Positions 34,549 to 42,595 of a stretch of DNA of 47,192 nucleotides are shown here, one piece after another (the stretch's first letter is position 1; each line of letters starts with the position of its first letter). The stretch spans positions 1 to 47,192 of the IMG/VR virus record IMGVR_UViG_3300044815_000091, one strand, 5' to 3'. A program made the position numbers and the translations under genes. This stretch comes from a virus. Under the pieces are notes generated by a model. That model made no database searches, had not been told where the DNA came from, and saw only the letters and a list, made by a program, of their open reading frames with translations.

Positions 34549-34835
34549 GCGTCCCCACACGCCACCTCGCCGCCCTGCGCCTCGCCGCCCAGGGCTACAC
34601 CGTCCCTCAGATAGCCAGGCGCATGGGCATCTCCGAATCCGTTACCAAGTACCACCTCGAAGGCGTCCGCGCCCGGCTCGGAGCACGCAACACCGCCCAC
34701 GCCGTCGCGATCGCTTTCACCGCAGGCCTCATCACCCTCGACGCCAGCCGGGAGATTCCGATCGACTTCGCGCTCAGCCGCATCGCCGATGCGCTCGGCT
34801 ACACCCTGCAAATCCCGGTCGAGGTGAAGCCATGA
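34545..34835 (+). CDS. LuxR-type helix-turn-helix protein
   Basis: 96 residues from the ATG at 34545 (AGGAGAAGC upstream). The LuxR/GerE DNA-binding pattern is clear: LRLAAQGYTVPQIARRMGIS, SVTKYHLEGVRARLGARNTA, HAVAIAFTAGLI. No sensor domain precedes it. A candidate activator for late transcription. The last codons overlap the next ATG. Confidence 0.75.
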   Translation: MSVPTRHLAALRLAAQGYTVPQIARRMGISESVTKYHLEGVRARLGARNTAHAVAIAFTAGLITLDASREIPIDFALSRIADALGYTLQIPVEVKP

Positions 34836-35200
34836 CCGACCTGCGCGACCAGCTCGCCGACTTCGAGGCCGCCGCCCGCCGCCTGCTCGCCCGGCCCATC
34901 CCGCGAGGCCTCGCCCTCGTCTACGCCCGCCCCGCCGACTGCCACCCCGGCCGCCCGCTGCGCGCCCAAGGCCTGTGCCACAGCTGCTACACGCTGCACT
35001 GGCAGCGCGGCACCCTGCCCTCCAAGCGGATCACCCGCACCCGGGCCGACTTCGTCGCCGACTACGAGCTGCTGCGCTCCGAGGGCTACCCGCGCCGGAT
35101 CATCGCCGAACGGCTCGGGATGAGCTACGACGCCGTCGGCGCCGCGTACCACCGGGCGCTGCGAGCCGGCGCCCTCACCCCCGACCGGAGGACCGCGTGA
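34832..35200 (+). CDS. Zinc-ribbon and HTH protein
   Basis: 122 residues from the ATG at 34832. A zinc motif CHPGRPLRAQGLCHSCYTLH (residues about 31-50) lies before a C-terminal helix-turn-helix-like part (DYELLRSEGYPRRIIAERLG then SYDAVGAAYHRALRAGA). The start MTDLRDQ is the same as that of the 34292 gene, a sign of local duplication. DNA-binding regulator likely. GTGA overlap downstream. Confidence 0.65.
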   Translation: MTDLRDQLADFEAAARRLLARPIPRGLALVYARPADCHPGRPLRAQGLCHSCYTLHWQRGTLPSKRITRTRADFVADYELLRSEGYPRRIIAERLGMSYDAVGAAYHRALRAGALTPDRRTA

Positions 35201-35601
35201 TCCGCATCGACAACCTCGCCGTCATCCCCGCCTTCATCGGCGACATGCGGACGCTGAACCAGCTCACCCAGCGCGGCCTCGCCGCCGAGTGCGGCCACAC
35301 CCAGGGGCAGGTCTCCGGCTGGGAGCTGGGCAGGGTCACGCCGAGCATCCAGGCCCTGATCGACGTCGCCCTCGCCCTGGGCTACGACCTGGCCCTGATC
35401 CCGACGGAGCAGCCCGCGGCCGGTCCTGCGCCGATGCGGCGGCTGCGCCCGTGCGTCGAGGCCTGGCCCGGCGCTGAGACCGGCGCGTACGACCCGCGGT
35501 GCTGCCGCTTCCCGAAGTCCTGCTCGGCCACGGTCTACGACCCCGAGCGGGTCGACGAGGCCGACCTGGAACCGGCCCTGATCCCGACGGAGGACGCGTG
35601 A
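35197..35601 (+). CDS. XRE HTH protein
   Basis: 134 residues from the GTG at 35197. XRE-type core at about residues 14-65 (MRTLNQLTQRGLAAECGHTQ, GQVSGWELGRVTPSIQALID), then YDLALIPTE and a Cys-rich tail (CVEAWPGAE, YDPRCCRFPKSC). Together with the 34029 gene it is the second XRE protein of this block. GTGA overlap with the next gene. Confidence 0.7.
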   Translation: MIRIDNLAVIPAFIGDMRTLNQLTQRGLAAECGHTQGQVSGWELGRVTPSIQALIDVALALGYDLALIPTEQPAAGPAPMRRLRPCVEAWPGAETGAYDPRCCRFPKSCSATVYDPERVDEADLEPALIPTEDA

Positions 35602-35816
35602 CGACGTACGAGGAGTGGCGGGTCACGGGCGAGCCGGGCGAGGGCTACCCGCCGTACGAGTTCACGTTCTCGCCGGTCCGGGGCGAGAGCGACCCCGAGG
35701 CCAAGGCGCGGGGGTTCGTCGCCCTGATCGGGAGCGTCGGGGAGGTCTGGGCCGTCGGCCCGCACCTGCACCGGCGCACCGTGACCGTCACCGAGTGGGC
35801 CGAGGTGGACGCGTGA
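35598..35816 (+). CDS. Small protein, unknown
   Basis: 72 residues from the GTG at 35598. The pattern TTYEEWRVTGEPGEGYPPYE, then TFSPVRGESDPEAKARGFVA and VTVTEWAEV, forms a small alpha/beta fold seen in many actinophage hypothetical proteins. GTGA overlaps at both ends. Confidence 0.6.
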   Translation: MTTYEEWRVTGEPGEGYPPYEFTFSPVRGESDPEAKARGFVALIGSVGEVWAVGPHLHRRTVTVTEWAEVDA

Positions 35817-36004
35817 TCCACGCTGCGCTCGTCAGCGCCTACCCCACCGAGGCCGATGCCCGGCGAGGCTTGGTCGGCATGCCGGACGACATGCCGTACC
35901 TGGGGCTTTGGCATGCCCCGACGCCCGAACGGCCCGAGGTCCACGTGTTCAGCGACGACACCGACGCCGATGACCTGCTGCGCGCCGGATGGATCCACGC
36001 ATGA
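35813..36004 (+). CDS. Small protein, unknown
   Basis: 63 residues from the GTG at 35813. Short alpha/beta protein (IHAALVSAYPTEADARRGL, EVHVFSDDTDADDLLRAG). No known family. Stop overlaps the ATG at 36001. Confidence 0.55.
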   Translation: MIHAALVSAYPTEADARRGLVGMPDDMPYLGLWHAPTPERPEVHVFSDDTDADDLLRAGWIHA

Positions 36005-37008
36005 CCGCCGAGTGCGTGCGCTGCTCGCGGCCCATGGCGGATCAGGCCTACGCCTGCCAGGCCTGTGCCGACAAGGGCGCCGAGCAGCTCCGGACCGTCG
36101 CCGACATGACCCCGGCCGCCCGCGACGTGGCTCACGGGCAGAGCAGGCGATCCGGTGGCGGCGGGGCCAGCGGCAAGCCCGAGTCCCGGCTGCCGTTCGA
36201 CCTCGGCGCGACGTCCAAGCTCGACGCCGTGCAGGGCGAGCTGACCGGCTGGGTGCGGCACATCGCCGAGGAGCGGGGTCTGATCATGAGCCCGGGATGG
36301 CCCGCGAAGGGGTCGGATTTGATCGTGGAGGCCGCAGAATGGCTTCTGGGTCACCTGGGCTGGCTGAGGCATCGCCAAGAGGTCTCAGAGGCTCTCAGCG
36401 GGATTGCGGCTGCGGCGCGGATCGTGGCCGGGATCGCACGGGGGCCGGCGGCTCAGCGCTTCCTCGGGCCATGCGGGGCGCTGTTGCTGACGCCGGAGCC
36501 GTGGGAGCCCGGAATGCCTGCGTCGGCTGAGTGCGACGGCGACGTCTACGCCCGAGAGGGCGCTCAGCGCGGCGTGTGCCGGACGTGCGGGGCCGAGGTG
36601 TCCACCGCTGAGCGTCAGGCCTGGCTCGACGGCGAGGTGCGGGCCTACGCCTTCCGGGCCGCCCACATCGCCCAGGCCTACGGGGTCAACGTCGACACCA
36701 TCCGCACCTGGTCGACCAGGCCCCGGCCCGACACCGGCGAACCCGCCCTCGCCAGCTGGTGGCGCACCCCCGGCGGCCTCGTCACGCCCTGGACCGAGCC
36801 GGTGCTCGACCCCCGCCTCACGGGCGACGAGCGCGCGGCACGGGAAGCCGAGATCGCCGCCGAACTGGACGCGCGCGGGCCACGGCTGCACTACGTCGGG
36901 GACGTGCTCGACCTGGCCGCGGCCAGGGCGGCACGGCGCGAGACCGAGCGGGCCAAGCGGGAACGACGAGCGGCCACCAGGGCCGAGGAGAGCGAGGAAG
37001 TGGCATGA
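36001..37008 (+). CDS. Zinc-ribbon and helix-turn-helix protein
   Basis: 335 residues from the ATG at 36001 (ATGA overlap); the in-frame ATG at 35989 is less likely. N-terminal ribbon CVRCSRPMADQAYACQAC, a long helical middle, a second Cys pair CRTCG near residue 196, then a helix-turn-helix (FRAAHIAQAYGVNVDTIRTW) and a basic C-terminal helix. The pattern of two zinc sites plus HTH is common in actinophage replication regions. It could regulate transcription or assist replication; not established. Confidence 0.65.
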   Translation: MTAECVRCSRPMADQAYACQACADKGAEQLRTVADMTPAARDVAHGQSRRSGGGGASGKPESRLPFDLGATSKLDAVQGELTGWVRHIAEERGLIMSPGWPAKGSDLIVEAAEWLLGHLGWLRHRQEVSEALSGIAAAARIVAGIARGPAAQRFLGPCGALLLTPEPWEPGMPASAECDGDVYAREGAQRGVCRTCGAEVSTAERQAWLDGEVRAYAFRAAHIAQAYGVNVDTIRTWSTRPRPDTGEPALASWWRTPGGLVTPWTEPVLDPRLTGDERAAREAEIAAELDARGPRLHYVGDVLDLAAARAARRETERAKRERRAATRAEESEEVA

Positions 37009-37328
37009 ACGACGACGAGGTCGCCGAGTACCTGCGGGCGAAGGGCTGGGCCGTGACCCGGCCCGGCCTGCTCAGCCTGGAGTGGATCGGGCAGCGCGCA
37101 CCCGACTGGGTGCGGCGCCTGCCGCGGGCGGATCTCGGCATCGCGCAGTGCGGGTGCCGGCTCCAGTTGGTGACGTACATCCCGGCCGCCGACGTGGCGC
37201 TGCACTGGGACGGGACCGTCTGCGCCAGCCCGTTCCTGAGCCATCGTGTGGCCGAGGATGTGGGAGCAGTTGGCTCGCGCTTCGCGCAGAGCTTCCGGAC
37301 CACCGAGGATGAGAGGCTGAGCGCATGA
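37005..37328 (+). CDS. Small protein, unknown
   Basis: 107 residues from the ATG at 37005 (ATGA overlap). Helical start (DDEVAEYLRAKGWAVTRPGL), then strands with QCGCRLQLVTYIP and VALHWDGTVC. Three Cys may bind metal. No known domain. Overlaps the 43-residue gene downstream. Confidence 0.55.
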   Translation: MNDDEVAEYLRAKGWAVTRPGLLSLEWIGQRAPDWVRRLPRADLGIAQCGCRLQLVTYIPAADVALHWDGTVCASPFLSHRVAEDVGAVGSRFAQSFRTTEDERLSA

Positions 37329-37456
37329 GCGTCACCCTGACCTGCTGGCACGGCCGGGAAATTATCTCTCGCCCGAACCCGCGAATTCCTGGCGGCCAGA
37401 GTCACGAAACCGTCCACGCGGACGACAAGACTGCTTGCTCGGGCAGAAGGCGGTGA
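37325..37456 (+). CDS. 43-residue protein, unknown
   Basis: ATG at 37325 overlaps the previous stop; TGA at 37454-37456 overlaps the GTG at 37453. The product begins MSVTLTCWHGREIISRPNPR and includes a HETVHADDKTACSG stretch with Cys and His that may bind metal. Too short for assignment. Confidence 0.45.
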   Translation: MSVTLTCWHGREIISRPNPRIPGGQSHETVHADDKTACSGRRR

Positions 37457-38028
37457 GCGCCATGGACGAGCTGATCACCTGGCTGCGGCAGCAGCTCGAC
37501 GAGGACGAGCGGGTGGCGCTGGAGGCTTCGCGGCGCTGGGATGGATCGCAGACACCCACGGGCGAGCACTGGCGCTGGGAAGAAACCGAGCATGACCAGG
37601 TGCTCGCGCTAGATCCTGTCCTGGACGAGTACCTCAACGACGGTGGCGCAGTTTCACTCCGAAGCGCGGAGCAGTATCCAACCACCACCGGCCCGCTGCC
37701 GAACTTCGTCGTGCCACACGCCGAAGAGGTCCGGACCGTCTACGCCATGCACATCGCCCGCTGGGATCCGGCGCGCGTGCTGGCCGAGGTCGAGGCCAAG
37801 CGGCGGATCCTGGACCTGCACAAACCCCAGCCGTCCCAGTACCTCGACGGCGTATACGTGCCCGGCGAGCCGGTCGGTCAGCAGTGCGAGTACTGCGCGA
37901 GCTTGTGCCACTCGTACAGCGGGATCAACTGCGAGACACCCGACGCGCCCTATCCCTGCCCGACGGTGGGCCTGCTCGCCCAGCCGTACGCCGGGCGGCC
38001 CGGGTGGCACGAGGAGTGGCGGGACTGA
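37453..38028 (+). CDS. DUF6221 family protein
   Basis: 191 residues from the GTG at 37453 (GTGA overlap); the ATG at 37462 is an alternative. Opens MDELITWLRQQLDEDERVAL (from the ATG), then SRRWDGSQTPTGEHWRWEET, VLDEYLND and HIARWDPARVLAEVEAKRRI, the ordered motifs of DUF6221, a family widespread in actinophages and actinomycetes, function unknown. The C-terminal part carries CEYCASLCHSYSG and other Cys, an additional zinc site. Last gene before the packaging region. Confidence 0.85.
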   Translation: MSAMDELITWLRQQLDEDERVALEASRRWDGSQTPTGEHWRWEETEHDQVLALDPVLDEYLNDGGAVSLRSAEQYPTTTGPLPNFVVPHAEEVRTVYAMHIARWDPARVLAEVEAKRRILDLHKPQPSQYLDGVYVPGEPVGQQCEYCASLCHSYSGINCETPDAPYPCPTVGLLAQPYAGRPGWHEEWRD

Positions 38029-38075
38029 GGTGCTGGCCGGGCACGAGGCGCTGATGGGGATCCAAGGGGCCCTGC

Positions 38076-38113
38076 TTGACGGCCGTTGACAAGCGGTGCA
38101 ATGATCCATTGCA
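38076..38113 (+). promoter_or_regulatory. Promoter with overlapping perfect palindrome
   Basis: TTGACG (38076-38081), 17 bases, CAATGA (38099-38104); a second TTGACA is at 38086-38091. The palindrome TGCAATG-ATC-CATTGCA (38097-38113) covers the -10 and the likely start point, so a dimeric regulator could block it. This is the main candidate late promoter for the packaging and head genes. Confidence 0.5.
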
Positions 38114-38133
38114 GGCGGATCCAGTCCGTCCAC

Positions 38134-38155
38134 AGCCCGGCCACTGCGCCGGGCT
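38134..38155 (+). terminator. Short hairpin downstream of the promoter (attenuator?)
   Basis: AGCCCGGC pairs perfectly with GCCGGGCT over a CACTGC loop, about 25 bases after the predicted start point and 16 bases before the HNH gene. Followed by TCGCC rather than a U-run, so it may be a leaky attenuator or a leader structure. Confidence 0.45.
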
Positions 38156-38177
38156 TCGCCGTATCCGGGCGGTGACC

Positions 38178-38528
38178 ATGGCCCGCTGGAAGGCCTGCGC
38201 CTGCATCTCCTGCTCAGCCCACGAGGGCAGCTGCCCCGAGCTAACCCAGGCCCGGCACTGCGAGGCGTGTGGCAGCGTGCGTGAGCAGGCACGGGGCAGC
38301 AGGCAACAGCGTGGGTACGGCAAGGCGCACGACGATGCGCGTGCTGCCCTGCTGCGGGTCTTCGTACCCAGCACGCTGTGCCCCAAGTGCGGGCGCCCCA
38401 TGTGGCACACGGATAAGCTGGACGCCGGCCACAGCGTGGACCTGCGCGACAACCCTGACGCTGTCGCTGACCAGCTCGAGCACGCATCGTGCAACCGAGG
38501 ATGGCGACGAGCAGCACACGGAGGCTGA
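38178..38528 (+). CDS. HNH endonuclease of the packaging region
   Basis: 116 residues from the ATG at 38178 (the GTG at 38172 is possible). N-terminal Cys cluster (CACISCSAHEGSCPEL, CEACGSVREQ), then RGYGKAHDDARAALL, CPKCGRPMW and the HNH core LDAGHSVDLRDNPDAVADQL followed by EHASCNRG. HNH proteins next to terminase genes in cos-type phages assist DNA cleavage by the terminase, so this is likely a packaging factor rather than a homing enzyme. Confidence 0.85.
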   Translation: MARWKACACISCSAHEGSCPELTQARHCEACGSVREQARGSRQQRGYGKAHDDARAALLRVFVPSTLCPKCGRPMWHTDKLDAGHSVDLRDNPDAVADQLEHASCNRGWRRAAHGG

Positions 38529-38532
38529 GCAC

Positions 38533-38826
38533 ATGCCACTGATCAACGTCATGCGGCACATCGCTAACGAGCAGGGCATGAGCGACGACGACTTCGATGT
38601 CAGCCTCAGCGTCTACATGGAGCACGGCACGCTGACTGAGGCAGAGCGGCAGCAGCTGCTCGCCATGACACCCACTGACCGCAGCATGTGGCTCGTAGCC
38701 GAACGCCGCTACCCCATCGATGCGCTGCGAGCCATCACGCTCGACTTCAATGCGCACGGCTACCTCACAGTCGAAGGCCCCGCTCGATTCGACCGGCCAA
38801 CAGCGGAGCCCATCACCAGCCTGTGA
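38533..38826 (+). CDS. Small protein between HNH and terminase, unknown
   Basis: 97 residues from the ATG at 38533 with GGAGG at 38520-38524. Acidic and helical (VMRHIANEQGMSDDDFDVSL, LTEAERQQLLAMTPTDRSMW), ending in a short strand region. No family recognised. Position suggests a link to packaging or to early control of the late operon. Confidence 0.55.
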   Translation: MPLINVMRHIANEQGMSDDDFDVSLSVYMEHGTLTEAERQQLLAMTPTDRSMWLVAERRYPIDALRAITLDFNAHGYLTVEGPARFDRPTAEPITSL

Positions 38827-38929
38827 CCCCTCACTCTCGGTGACGAGGGGTGGGGGGTGACCCCCAAGGGGCTGGGGGCGGAGGACCGCCGGGGAGGGCT
38901 CTCCCGTTTTGACCAGGTCAGAGACATCC

Positions 38930-38952
38930 GGCCGTCACGCGATGTGACGGCC
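38930..38952. other. Perfect inverted repeat upstream of terminase (candidate cos/pac element)
   Basis: GGCCGTCAC, five bases, GTGACGGCC. It lies in the 160-base gene-free stretch 38827-38989 that also holds C- and G-rich runs (CCCCTC...GAGGGG near 38827-38850) just before the small terminase gene and downstream of the HNH gene, the usual place of cos in related phages. Confidence 0.45.
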
Positions 38953-38989
38953 AATCCGAACGCCGCGCGATGCGGCCGAGGAGATCGCA

Positions 38990-39466
38990 ATGCCCAAAGG
39001 TGGACACTCCAACTCCGGTCCGGCGCCGGACCCCGAAGCTCTTCGCCGGACACGAGGCACTGACGCCGCATGGCACGTCCTGCCGGCCACTGGGCGGCCT
39101 GGGCCGCCCCCGGACTGGCCGCTGCCGTTCCCTGACGACCGCGAGCTCGCGCTGTGGCGCCAACTCTGGATGAAGCCACAGGCCACTCGCTGGGAAGCGC
39201 TGAGCCAAGAGCTCGAGGTGGCGCTGTACGTGCGCCGCTGGGTCGAGGCCGAGAAGCCGGCCGCACCGGCTGCGACCGTGGTCGTGGTGCGCCAGCTCGG
39301 CGAGGCGCTGGGCCTCACGATCCCGGGTATGCAGCGCAACCGCTGGCAGATCGGCTCGCAGCAGTCGGTGCCCGAACCTATTGCACGAACGGGGACCGAC
39401 GACCGGCCGGTACCGCGTCGGCCGCGTGGCAGGGACCGGTTCACGGTCGTCAGCGATGAGGGATAA
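38990..39466 (+). CDS. terS: Terminase small subunit (P27-like)
   Basis: 158 residues from the ATG at 38990 (GAGGAG at 38979-38984). Starts MPKGGHSNSGPAPDPEALRR, a common opening of small terminases in actinophages; then WPLPFPDDRELALWRQLWMK, a helical core (WEALSQELEVALYVRRWVEA, VVRQLGEALGLTIPGMQRNR) and a basic end. It should recognise the packaging site and pass DNA to the large subunit, whose gene overlaps the last 11 bases. Confidence 0.8.
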   Translation: MPKGGHSNSGPAPDPEALRRTRGTDAAWHVLPATGRPGPPPDWPLPFPDDRELALWRQLWMKPQATRWEALSQELEVALYVRRWVEAEKPAAPAATVVVVRQLGEALGLTIPGMQRNRWQIGSQQSVPEPIARTGTDDRPVPRRPRGRDRFTVVSDEG

Positions 39467-41096
39467 CCCGTATCCGAGGCCGTCGTTCCCGGCGCTGTTC
39501 ATCGTCATCGACTGGATCGAGGAGCACTGCCGGCAGCCAGACCGGTTCACCCGCGGCGGGCCGTTCGAGCTATACGACTGGCAGTCCTGGTGCTTGGTAA
39601 ACCACTACCGGATCAAGCCGGCGGCCGAGTGGCGCACAGAGAACCCAATGCTCGCCTCGGCGTTCCACAACCGCCGGTCGCAGATCGTTGCGCCCCAGAA
39701 GGTCGGCAAGGGGCCGTTCACTGCCGCGGTGTGCGCGGCGGAGGGTGCCGGCCCGACGCTGTTCGCCGGCTGGGCGGCCAAGGGGGACACCTATCGCTGC
39801 GCGGATCACGGCTGCGGCTGCAACTGGGAGTACGAGTATCAGCCGGGCGAGGCCAAGGGGATGCGCTGGCCGACCCCGCTGATCCAGGTCACGGCGACGT
39901 CCGATGCTCAGACGGAGAACATCTTCCGGCCACTGCGGGCGATGATCAAGCTCGGTGCGCTCGGCGACATGATGCGGGTCGGCGACGACCTGATCCGAAT
40001 CGGCACCGAGGGCGAGATCGCCGCGGTGACCTCTTCGGCGGCGTCCCGGCTTGGCAACCCGCTGACCTTCGCCATGCAGGACGAGACCGGGCTCTACAAC
40101 GACACGAACAAGCTGCGGAAGGTCGCCGAGACCCAGCGCCGTGGCGCCGCCGGCATGGGTGGCCGGTCAATGGAGACCACGAACTGCTACGACCCGTCCG
40201 AGGACTCCGTCGCGCAACGCACGTACGAGTCAACGGCCGGGGACGTCTTCAAGTTCTACGAGCCGCCGCCGGCGAACTTGTCCTACCGCAACAAACGCGA
40301 GCGCCGGAAGATCCACCAGATCAACTACGCTGGCTCGCCGCACGTCGAAATTGACTCGATCGATGCCGAGGCGGCCGAGCTGGCCGAAAAGGACCCGGAG
40401 CAGGCCGAACGGTTCTACGGCAACCGCAAGGTCTACGGCGCCGGCACTTGGCTCGAGGGCGACCTCTGGGACGCCCGCGCGGTCGCCGTCCCCCGCCTGG
40501 TGCTGCCCGGCGCCGCGGTGGTCGGCGGCTTCGACGGCTCGGACACCGACGACTGGACGGCCATCCGGCTGCAGACCGAGGACGGCTACCAGTTCACCCC
40601 GACGTACGGCCCTGACCGGCGCCGGTGCATCTGGAACCCCGCCGAGCACGGCGGCCAGGTCCCGCGCCTGGAGGTCCGGGCTGCCTGGGACGAGATCGTC
40701 GAAACCTACGAGCTGGTCCGGGCCTACCTGGACCCGCCCGGCTGGAAGACCGAGATCGACGAGCTGGCCGAGCGCTACGGCGAGAAGGTTTTCCTGCGCT
40801 GGGAGACCTACCGGATCACCCAGATGCACTCGGCGCTGCTGCGGCTGCACACCGACGTCGTCAAGGACGGCTCGGGGTTCTCCCATGACGGCGACCAGAT
40901 CGTGGCCACGCACGTCCGCAACGCGCGCAAGCTCGCACGGGCCGGCCAGAAGTACATCCTCGGCAAGCCGAGCCAGACGCAGAAGATCGACGCCGTCATG
41001 TCGGCGACGTTGTGCAACGAGGCCGCCGGTGACGTCACCGCGGCCGGCGCCTGGCCGAAGCCGAGAGTCCGCCGCAAGGTCATCGTCATACGCTGA
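39456..41096 (+). CDS. terL: Terminase large subunit
   Basis: 546 residues from the ATG at 39456; the longer open frame is a shadow of terS. ATPase: adenine/Walker A region VAPQKVGKGPFTAAV (about 77-91) and Walker B with catalytic Glu in TFAMQDETGLY (about 204-214). Nuclease: Asp cluster GGFDGSDTDDWTAI (about 356-369) and a C-terminal Asp in KIDAVMSATL (about 510). A Cys/His pair group (CADHGCGCNW) lies between. The enzyme packages DNA through the portal and cuts it at the ends. Confidence 0.93.
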   Translation: MRDNPYPRPSFPALFIVIDWIEEHCRQPDRFTRGGPFELYDWQSWCLVNHYRIKPAAEWRTENPMLASAFHNRRSQIVAPQKVGKGPFTAAVCAAEGAGPTLFAGWAAKGDTYRCADHGCGCNWEYEYQPGEAKGMRWPTPLIQVTATSDAQTENIFRPLRAMIKLGALGDMMRVGDDLIRIGTEGEIAAVTSSAASRLGNPLTFAMQDETGLYNDTNKLRKVAETQRRGAAGMGGRSMETTNCYDPSEDSVAQRTYESTAGDVFKFYEPPPANLSYRNKRERRKIHQINYAGSPHVEIDSIDAEAAELAEKDPEQAERFYGNRKVYGAGTWLEGDLWDARAVAVPRLVLPGAAVVGGFDGSDTDDWTAIRLQTEDGYQFTPTYGPDRRRCIWNPAEHGGQVPRLEVRAAWDEIVETYELVRAYLDPPGWKTEIDELAERYGEKVFLRWETYRITQMHSALLRLHTDVVKDGSGFSHDGDQIVATHVRNARKLARAGQKYILGKPSQTQKIDAVMSATLCNEAAGDVTAAGAWPKPRVRRKVIVIR

Positions 41097-41107
41097 AGGG
41101 AGACCTC

Positions 41108-42592
41108 GTGGCCCTCCCCGACGACTCCGATCCGATCGCCTGGGTGAATCACCTGGCCCTGGTGCACGATGGTGACCTGCCGGTGCTGCGCGAGTACGAC
41201 TCGCTGTTCCAGGGCACGGCCCGGCTGAACTACATGCACCCGGACATCCTGCGCGAGGTCGAGGACCGAATTAAGTGCGTCGCGCTGGGCTGGCCGATGC
41301 TGGCGGTGGAGCCCCTCGAGGAGCGCCTGGACCTGCTGGCCTTCCGGTACCCGGATGACGGCAAGGCGATCGACCCGGACGCGGATCCGGAGGAGATCGC
41401 GGCGTTCGCCGGCGACGAGAACCTTCAGCGGGTGTGGCAGGACAATGACCTCGACGAGGAGTCCCAGATGGGGCACCTCGACGCGCTGGTCATGAAGCGC
41501 GCGTATCTCACCGTCGGGGTGAACGAGGACGACGCGGACACCCCTCTGGTGACGGTGGAGTCGCCGCTGGAGATGTTCGCCCTTGTCGACCCGCGCACCC
41601 GTGAGGTCCGGGCGGCCCTGCGGCGGTGGACCGACGACTACGACTTCCTCACCCAGCAGCAGAACCAGTACGCGACGCTGTACCTGCCGAATTCGACGAG
41701 TTGGTTCGACCAGGGGCCGCAGGGCTGGCGTGAGACCGGCCGCGACGTGCACAAGGTCGGCAAGCCGCTGGTGGCCGCCCTGACGAACCGCGGCCGGCTG
41801 GCGGACCGGTACGGCCGCTCGGAGCTGACGCCGTCGCTGTTGTCGCTGTCGGACGCGGCGAACAAGGTCGCCACGGACATGATGGTGGCCGCGGAGTTCC
41901 ACATGCTGCCGCTGCGGGCGATCTTCGGTGTCGGACCGGAGGACTTCGAGGACGAGCAGGGCAACAAGCAGTCGAAGCTGCAGATCCTGATGGGCCGGCT
42001 GCTGGCCGTGCCGGGCGGTGGCCCGAACGAGCCGCCGGTGACGGCTCACGAGTTCACCTCGTCGTCGCTGACGAACTTCCACGACACGCTCAACCAGCTG
42101 GCCCGGCACGCGTCCGGCCTGATCGGCGTCGACCCGTCGGTGATGGGCATGGCGACCGGCGACAACCCGGCGTCGGCCGAGGCGCTGAAGTCCCGCGAGA
42201 TCCGGCTGATCAAGAAGGCCGAGCGGCGGCAGAAGGCTTTCGGCGGCGGCCACGAGCGTGCGATGCGCCTGGTCCGCCGCTTGCAGGACGGCGATTGGGA
42301 CCCGGAAGCGCAGCGCCTCGAGGCGGTCTGGCGTGATGCGGCGACCCCGACCCGGGCGCAGGCCGCCGACGCCGCGACCAAGCTGGTCGCGGGCAGCATC
42401 ATCCCGAAGCAGCAGGCCCGCGAGGACCTGGGCTACACCCCGGGCCAGCAGCGCCGGATGGCGGCCTTCGACAAGGCGAACGCCGCGCAGGACCCGCTCG
42501 GCCAGCTCACCCAGGCCGCCGGCCGCAACCTGCCGGAGCAGATCCCCGGGGCGCCCGGCGAGACCGGCATCCCGGCGCCCGTTCCGGCGTAG
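41108..42592 (+). CDS. Portal protein (SPP1 gp6-like)
   Basis: 494 residues from the GTG at 41108 (AAGGGAG upstream). Typical portal layout: an N-terminal helix and YDSLFQGTARLNYMHPDIL, then a clip/wing region with acidic segments, the stem region near GHEFTSSSLTNFH-like motifs (AHEFTSSSLTNFHDTL), and a helical C-terminus (EALKSREIRLIKKAERRQKA). It forms the ring at the capsid vertex through which DNA enters. Gene order (terL, portal, MuF-like, scaffold, capsid) supports it. Confidence 0.9.
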   Translation: MALPDDSDPIAWVNHLALVHDGDLPVLREYDSLFQGTARLNYMHPDILREVEDRIKCVALGWPMLAVEPLEERLDLLAFRYPDDGKAIDPDADPEEIAAFAGDENLQRVWQDNDLDEESQMGHLDALVMKRAYLTVGVNEDDADTPLVTVESPLEMFALVDPRTREVRAALRRWTDDYDFLTQQQNQYATLYLPNSTSWFDQGPQGWRETGRDVHKVGKPLVAALTNRGRLADRYGRSELTPSLLSLSDAANKVATDMMVAAEFHMLPLRAIFGVGPEDFEDEQGNKQSKLQILMGRLLAVPGGGPNEPPVTAHEFTSSSLTNFHDTLNQLARHASGLIGVDPSVMGMATGDNPASAEALKSREIRLIKKAERRQKAFGGGHERAMRLVRRLQDGDWDPEAQRLEAVWRDAATPTRAQAADAATKLVAGSIIPKQQAREDLGYTPGQQRRMAAFDKANAAQDPLGQLTQAAGRNLPEQIPGAPGETGIPAPVPA

Positions 42593-42595
42593 ACG

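Noticed and set aside
39381-39455. Longer N-terminus of the large terminase
   Set aside because: The extra 25 residues are a shadow of terS; the ATG at 39456 gives a normal start and the usual short overlap.
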